Part shown: in pieces, positions 16,953 to 20,039 of the stretch
How positions within the stretch are numbered: the first letter of the stretch is position 1
How the letters are laid out: the number at the start of each line of letters is the position of its first letter
NCBI GenBank assembly: GCA_021399405.1
Contig: JAAFKL010000266.1
Location: 1-20,039, forward strand
DNA length: 20,039 nucleotides
Direction of reading: 5' to 3'
Source: Candidatus Heimdallarchaeota archaeon
GTDB taxonomy: Archaea > Asgardarchaeota > Heimdallarchaeia > Heimdallarchaeales > Kariarchaeaceae
Notes under the pieces: generated by a model
Databases searched by the model: none
What the model was told of the DNA's origin: nothing
The model's input: the letters and a program-made list of their open reading frames with translations, nothing else
Made by a program: the position numbers and the translations under genes

Positions 16953-16976
16953 TATTCTATTAGCCTTAATAGAATA
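16953..16976 (+). promoter_or_regulatory. perfect 9-bp inverted repeat at the predicted transcription start
   Basis: TATTCTATT (16953-16961) and AATAGAATA (16968-16976) are exact reverse complements around a 6-base centre. The position over the predicted start suits an operator, or a first hairpin of the transcript. Confidence 0.5.
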
Positions 16977-16989
16977 AAATAATGTCTTG

Positions 16990-17440
16990 AGGTCAATTAT
17001 CACCCCCTGTATGAGACAGCCTGGTGACCTGTTCTGATCTGGGGAATCTCAAACGAGTTTTGGGAGAGTTGATAGACCCAACATGCCTCCGATTCTATTT
17101 CCCTCCAGGTTTTACAAATAGATCTGAAAATAGATCTAACCGAGTGAATACAGGCATGTATTCCTTGAGAACAAGGAGAGAGGTTGAAGGACCGAGTATC
17201 CTAACTTTAAGTGTAGGAGTAACAATACCCAATGCTCCACACTATTCAGACAACGTTTCCTGTGGTATTGACTAAGGAAAACGGATCTATTCGCACATCT
17301 GTAGCGAAATGGAACTCCATTAAATAGATGGAAGTTCGAGACCAATCAGCGATTGGATCTCTTAAGACAAGAAGTACCCTTACATACAAAGGGCATCAAA
17401 TGACAACGGTATAAATTCAAAAGTATGTCACGAATTTATT
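16990..17440 (+). ncRNA. large structured RNA or structured leader of the NYN nuclease gene
   Basis: This stretch is visibly GC-richer than its flanks and packed with perfect stems. They are: 16990-16995/17025-17030; TTGGG 17060-17064 with CCCAA 17077-17081; ACATGCCT 17081-17088 with AGGCATGT 17152-17159 (long range); TCCTTG-AGAA-CAAGGA 17162-17177; 17290-17294/17304-17308; 17312-17320/17328-17337 with one bulge; CCAAT 17342-17346 with ATTGG 17352-17356; CCCTT 17377-17381 with AAGGG 17389-17393; and 17411-17418/17432-17439. The ORFs crossing it have poor protein character. It ends just before the ribosome-binding site of the NYN gene, so it could be a 5' leader, a separate RNA partnered with the nuclease, or a derived intron-like RNA. 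CCCTT-ACATACA-AAGGG recalls a hairpin before the ORF of some group II introns, but I see no reverse transcriptase or domain V. Confidence 0.5.
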
Positions 17441-17478
17441 AAACCTCATACTCGGCACCTGAATGCAATAAGTTAGAC

Positions 17479-17484
17479 GAGGTC
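17479..17484 (+). promoter_or_regulatory. ribosome-binding site of the NYN gene
   Basis: GAGGTC lies five bases before the ATG at 17490. Most genes in this window seem leaderless, so a Shine-Dalgarno motif here supports a long leader transcript through the structured region. Confidence 0.5.
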
Positions 17485-17489
17485 AGATA

Positions 17490-18194
17490 ATGATAAGTTC
17501 TAAAGAAATTACCCCATTAAACCCAATCCAAGACAAGGCCTCATCCTTATGGGATGCTGAAAACTTAATACCTTGTTGTCCAATACTACCTTCTAATATT
17601 GTGGATTTCATAAAATCACTTGGAAGGCCAATTAAACTAAAAGCCATTGCAAGGTGGGATTTACCCCATCTGAAAAATATTCAAGGTAATATTTCTAATG
17701 CAGGCTATAAACTCATACAAAATTCGTCTGAAGAAGAGGATAGTAGCGACGAGATTATTAAAAAGGAAATAATTGCAAATCTAAGAGAAACATTAAATCT
17801 CTCTTATCTTATACTCATTACAAGTGATGGAGGTTACCTGAATATTTTGGAAATGGTACCTGATACTGAAATCATTCTCATTTGTAATCCTTTCATAACT
17901 TCATCAGATTATGAAGGCACAGGTATAAAGATTATTCCTTATTTCACTCTATGTAATTGTGAAATTGCATGTGCACTTCTTTTTAAGTGGAGGCTGAGAA
18001 CTGATTTAGATAATGTCCTCTTAGAGCTATTTAAAAAATACTATGATGAGGATCATGTAATCAATACTCTATCTGTCATAGGTAGGAAAATCAGAGAAAC
18101 ATTGCGACCGATAATAGGTGAATTAGATTGGAGTGAATCTAAATTCAAAAAGATGAAAGATATCTCTGAAGAATTAAGTCTAAATGTAAACTAA
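17490..18194 (+). CDS. NYN (LabA/DUF88-like) PIN-fold ribonuclease
   Basis: 234 residues, no signal peptide. SLWDAENLIP (Asp22, Asn25) matches the first acidic motif of NYN domains. After a basic strand (KLKAIARWDLPHL) and GYKLIQ comes an acidic loop with Asp87 (SSDEII), then LSYLILITSDGGYLNIL, whose SDGGYL (Asp113) is the third acidic motif. These three Asp positions are the metal-binding set of PIN-like nucleases, predicting cleavage of RNA. The domain spans about 15-155; a helical, charged C-terminal extension (about 156-234) is of unknown role. The start is fixed by GAGGTC five bases upstream. It directly follows the structured RNA, which may be its target or regulator. Exact substrate unknown; the family call is fairly sure. 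Confidence 0.75.
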   Translation: MISSKEITPLNPIQDKASSLWDAENLIPCCPILPSNIVDFIKSLGRPIKLKAIARWDLPHLKNIQGNISNAGYKLIQNSSEEEDSSDEIIKKEIIANLRETLNLSYLILITSDGGYLNILEMVPDTEIILICNPFITSSDYEGTGIKIIPYFTLCNCEIACALLFKWRLRTDLDNVLLELFKKYYDEDHVINTLSVIGRKIRETLRPIIGELDWSESKFKKMKDISEELSLNVN

Positions 18195-18260
18195 TATTAA
18201 CTTATTTGGATCAAAATTAAAGAGGTTTGAGATAGAATTCCATATTGTAATAGATAAAAT

Positions 18261-18291
18261 GCGGGGCAAGAGCCCCGGGTAGATCTCTTGC
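18261..18291 (+). other. potential H-type RNA pseudoknot / alternative hairpin
   Basis: GGGG (18263-18266) pairs with CCCC (18273-18276), and the enclosed loop CAAGAG (18267-18272) is exactly complementary to CTCTTG (18285-18290). Alternatively CGGGGC-AAGA-GCCCCG forms a 6-bp hairpin. It begins 66 bases after the NYN stop, in otherwise AT-rich sequence. Confidence 0.45.
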
Positions 18292-18327
18292 ACTGTTAGG
18301 ATTCACATCTGTAACAAATTCAAGATA

Positions 18328-18573
18328 ATGGAAACTATTAAATACGTTAGAACTTTCTCTGAAACCTTATTTGATAACTTAACAAACTTCTTCGCAACTA
18401 TAAACACTCTATGCTTTTCTTGTCTTTCAACTTTTGAACAGGAAGAGATCAACCAAAAATGGTTGATGTTATCCATATCCACCAAATATTTAATGGCTAT
18501 TCAAGTAAATAAATATCCCATCATATATTCAGATTTGAACCACATTCAGTACACCATTTTGCAGGTTTCTTAA
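18328..18573 (+). CDS. doubtful small ORF (81 aa)
   Basis: ATG-started ORF of 81 codons just after the NYN gene. The product is hydrophobic in the middle, Cys/Phe-rich, and unlike any family I know. A perfect hairpin, ATCAACCA-AAAA-TGGTTGAT, lies inside it at 18448-18467, which argues that the DNA may have a structural rather than a coding role. No ribosome-binding site or TATA box is evident. Low confidence. Confidence 0.2.
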   Translation: METIKYVRTFSETLFDNLTNFFATINTLCFSCLSTFEQEEINQKWLMLSISTKYLMAIQVNKYPIIYSDLNHIQYTILQVS

Positions 18574-18652
18574 ATATATGATCGTCGGATTTACATTAGA
18601 TATTTTCATCAGAATTTGCCTGTCTTTCTAATCTTACCAATTTTAACTTCAT

Positions 18653-19042
18653 TTATCTAAGTTTTGAATTTTTTATTATTATTATTTCATTAAATCTGAT
18701 AAAAGGTGTAAAAAACTTCTCGTATCTTCCAGTATATTGAAATTCCTTTATTTCTAATGCATCTAATACTATATCTTCTATATGTTTACAAACCGGATGG
18801 TCATTTCCTATTTCTACTTGAATAATATGCATCATTATTAGGATTCTTCTAGTTCGACCTGCTAGTTAAACTTGTATATAGTTCTGTGATGGAGTACAAG
18901 CTCTCTGGATATCCATATATAAATGATTAAAATCATATTCAATCCCTTTTAATATTTCATTATTATCTAATTCCAATTGATTTAACATATTCTGATTATC
19001 TATAAGTAAGTCTTCTACTGCAATTCTTGAATTTGCTGATTT
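18653..19042 (-). pseudogene. ORF interrupted by one in-frame TAA
   Basis: The minus strand is open for 130 codons except for a TAA at 18868-18866. The first part reads RIAVEDLLIDNQNMLNQLEL and YDFNHLYMDIQRACTPSQNY; the second, LAGRTRRILIMMHIIQVEIG and HPVCKHIEDIVLDALEIKEF, ending TAG/TAA at 18655-18653. Both parts have protein-like composition in the same frame, and an extension (EMKYSINLK) upstream of 19045 lies in a neighbouring frame. A decayed gene is likeliest; two short genes or a sequencing error are alternatives. No family recognised. Confidence 0.35.
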
Positions 19043-19160
19043 TCAAATTAATGCTATATTTCATTTCAAGTTTTATGCTTGGTACAAGCATTTTCCCACC
19101 AATTAGTTAATAATACTTTTTTTTTACGTTTATCAGAATATATTTAAGCAATCACAAAAG

Positions 19161-19170
19161 GATTTAAAAT
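19161..19170 (+). promoter_or_regulatory. TATA-like box of the HNH gene
   Basis: GATTTAAAAT is centred about 38 bases before the ATG at 19204, giving a leader of about 13 bases. Confidence 0.45.
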
Positions 19171-19203
19171 AACCATCTTTGTATCTTTAACAGACGAAAC
19201 CAA

Positions 19204-19512
19204 ATGAGTTATACTGATTCACAATTAAGTCAAATATTCAATAAAAACCCTGACTCTTGCTATATTTGTAATAGGCAAACACTAATTGGCAAACATGGAG
19301 ACCCATACAAATGTCAACAAGGTGGTTGGCAAGTTGACCATGCAAATCCTAAAGGACAAGATATAATGAGTAACTGGTTTCCCGCTTGTTATCCGTGTAA
19401 CAATGAGAAGTCGGACAGAACTGTAGAGGTTTTTAGACGATGGATTCAAAGCGTATACGGTAACAACATACAGAGATATCGGTCTGAAATATGGAGAAAA
19501 TATTGTCTATAA
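19204..19512 (+). CDS. small HNH endonuclease with zinc knuckles
   Basis: 102 residues. The HNH beta-beta-alpha metal finger is complete: CYIC (Cys19, Cys22) and CYPC (Cys62, Cys65) form the structural zinc site, WQVDHANPKG carries the catalytic Asp45-His46, and the CNNEKSD segment supplies the Asn/Lys positions. The whole protein is hardly larger than the domain, with a basic C-terminal helix (RRWIQSVYGNN, RYRSEIWRKY) that could bind DNA. The enzyme should nick or cut double-stranded DNA with a divalent metal. Free-standing HNH genes of this size occur in proviruses, restriction systems and homing elements. Here it lies downstream of element remnants with no partner methylase, so a selfish or viral origin is more likely than restriction. 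Family call strong; role inferred. Confidence 0.85.
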   Translation: MSYTDSQLSQIFNKNPDSCYICNRQTLIGKHGDPYKCQQGGWQVDHANPKGQDIMSNWFPACYPCNNEKSDRTVEVFRRWIQSVYGNNIQRYRSEIWRKYCL

Positions 19513-19639
19513 AAACCAGACAGAATACAAAGAATACTACTGACACACTAATTAAATGCCAAATTCAATCTCGAGACATCCTTAAAACACAGATAAACAT
19601 AAAATTCACCTCAAAACATGAGAATTAATCGTGTCCTTT

Positions 19640-19742
19640 CCTGTAAGTTTCCGGAACACAACCGCCTCCGCTGAATACCACACCGCTAGTTATGCTTAGC
19701 TTTCTCTGTTCCTAGTTGGCTACCTGTCTCAGTGTGTTTTAT
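19640..19742. other. GC-richer patch without an ORF, possible small RNA
   Basis: Between two AT-rich stretches this patch holds several possible pairings, e.g. GGAACA with TGTTCC (read on the minus strand, about 50 bases apart) and GCTAG-TTATG-CTTAGC near 19685-19700. The strand cannot be decided. No tRNA, 5S or other known RNA is recognisable. A small non-coding RNA or an element end is possible. Confidence 0.2.
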
Positions 19743-19836
19743 GATTATTCAGCTCATTGGAAATTCATCAATACTTGAAAAATAATGGGAGGTTATGATT
19801 TCATCTTAAAGAAAGGGTAATTATTACCTAATGATC

Positions 19837-19875
19837 TGACAATTGCCCTAGAATCCTTTTATTAGGCATTTTTTT
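19837..19875 (+). terminator. hairpin followed by a T7 run
   Basis: CCTAAT (19837-19842) pairs with ATTAGG (19861-19866), and seven T residues follow at 19869-19875. It is far from the HNH stop codon, so which transcript it ends is unclear. Confidence 0.3.
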
Positions 19876-19989
19876 CTTGATTTTCTATCTTTAGGGAAGA
19901 TAGTAGTATTCTTATGTATCCCAATTCAAGCAGAATTAATCATGTGGAAATTGTAAAGAATTTTAAAGCATTTAATTGGGGGAGGGAGA

Positions 19990-20021
19990 AGAACGGAGTA
20001 CAAAAAATATTCCTCCGTTCT
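19990..20021. repeat. perfect 9-bp inverted repeat at the right window edge
   Basis: AGAACGGAG (19990-19998) and CTCCGTTCT (20013-20021) are exact reverse complements around a 14-base AT-rich centre, preceded by a purine run (GGGGGAGGGAGA). It could be an operator, a terminator hairpin or the end of a small mobile element continuing outside the window. Confidence 0.5.
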
Positions 20022-20039
20022 CAACCTTGATAATTACCT

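Noticed and set aside
17024..17275. 83-residue plus-strand ORF and 69-residue minus-strand ORF across the structured region
   Set aside because: Both cross perfect hairpins and have composition unlike the window's proteins, and no start signals were seen. They are best explained as chance frames in a GC-richer RNA.
16990..18330. Complete group II intron with the ORF in domain IV
   Set aside because: The hairpin CCCTT-ACATACA-AAGGG before the ORF is suggestive, but I find no domain V (AGC...GTT stem with GNRA loop) after the ORF, no GTGYG start and no reverse transcriptase. Kept only as a hypothesis.
1..20039. CRISPR array or cas genes
   Set aside because: I found no regularly spaced direct repeats and no Cas-like protein on either strand.

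Overview
The window is AT-rich and looks archaeal. Most genes have an A/T TATA-like box 20-30 bases upstream of the start codon and little or no leader. The secreted proteins are dense in N-x-S/T sites and carry short signal peptides, and some end in a membrane anchor with a basic tail. The transposon ATPase and the two tRNA-Ser remnants also fit an archaeon. An Asgard-type archaeon is my best guess, but no marker gene here proves the lineage.

Layout. Positions 1-525 hold the end of a plus-strand gene cut by the window edge. Positions 526-1800 are mostly non-coding, with one doubtful small minus-strand ORF. An unknown cytosolic protein lies at 1801-2937 (-), followed by a tRNA 3' fragment at 3120-3150. 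From 3268 to 14517 every sizeable gene is on the minus strand and encodes an exported or membrane protein. In transcription order these are: a zinc metalloprotease with a duplicated beta-sandwich domain; a secreted seven-blade WD40 propeller; a parallel beta-helix protein; a protein with an ectodomain and four membrane segments; and a subtilase (resembling site-1 protease in layout) that overlaps by 4 bases a heavily glycosylatable PKD/Ig-like surface protein. Together they look like a cell-surface and proteolysis module.

From about 14.9 to 16.9 kb the window is a mobile-element graveyard: a frameshifted tniB (Tn7/Tn5053-type ATPase), a C-terminal IS630 transposase stub, a decayed ORF and a second tRNA-Ser(TGA) 3' fragment. 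A second tniB tail, in the opposite orientation, lies in the 'empty' gap at 10763-10882. Its reading frame confirms the correct frame of the first copy.

The most interesting segment is 16.93-18.30 kb. A TATA box and a perfect 9-bp inverted repeat are followed by about 450 bases of unusually structured, GC-richer sequence with at least nine hairpins. This ends in a ribosome-binding site and a NYN/PIN-like (LabA-type) ribonuclease gene, and a potential H-type pseudoknot follows the gene. I could not assign the RNA to a known family. It may be a leader or partner RNA of the nuclease, or a derived intron-like element. The rest holds an ORF interrupted by an in-frame stop (18653-19042, -), a compact HNH endonuclease gene (19204-19512, +), a GC-richer patch near 19.64-19.74 kb and a 9-bp hairpin at the right edge.
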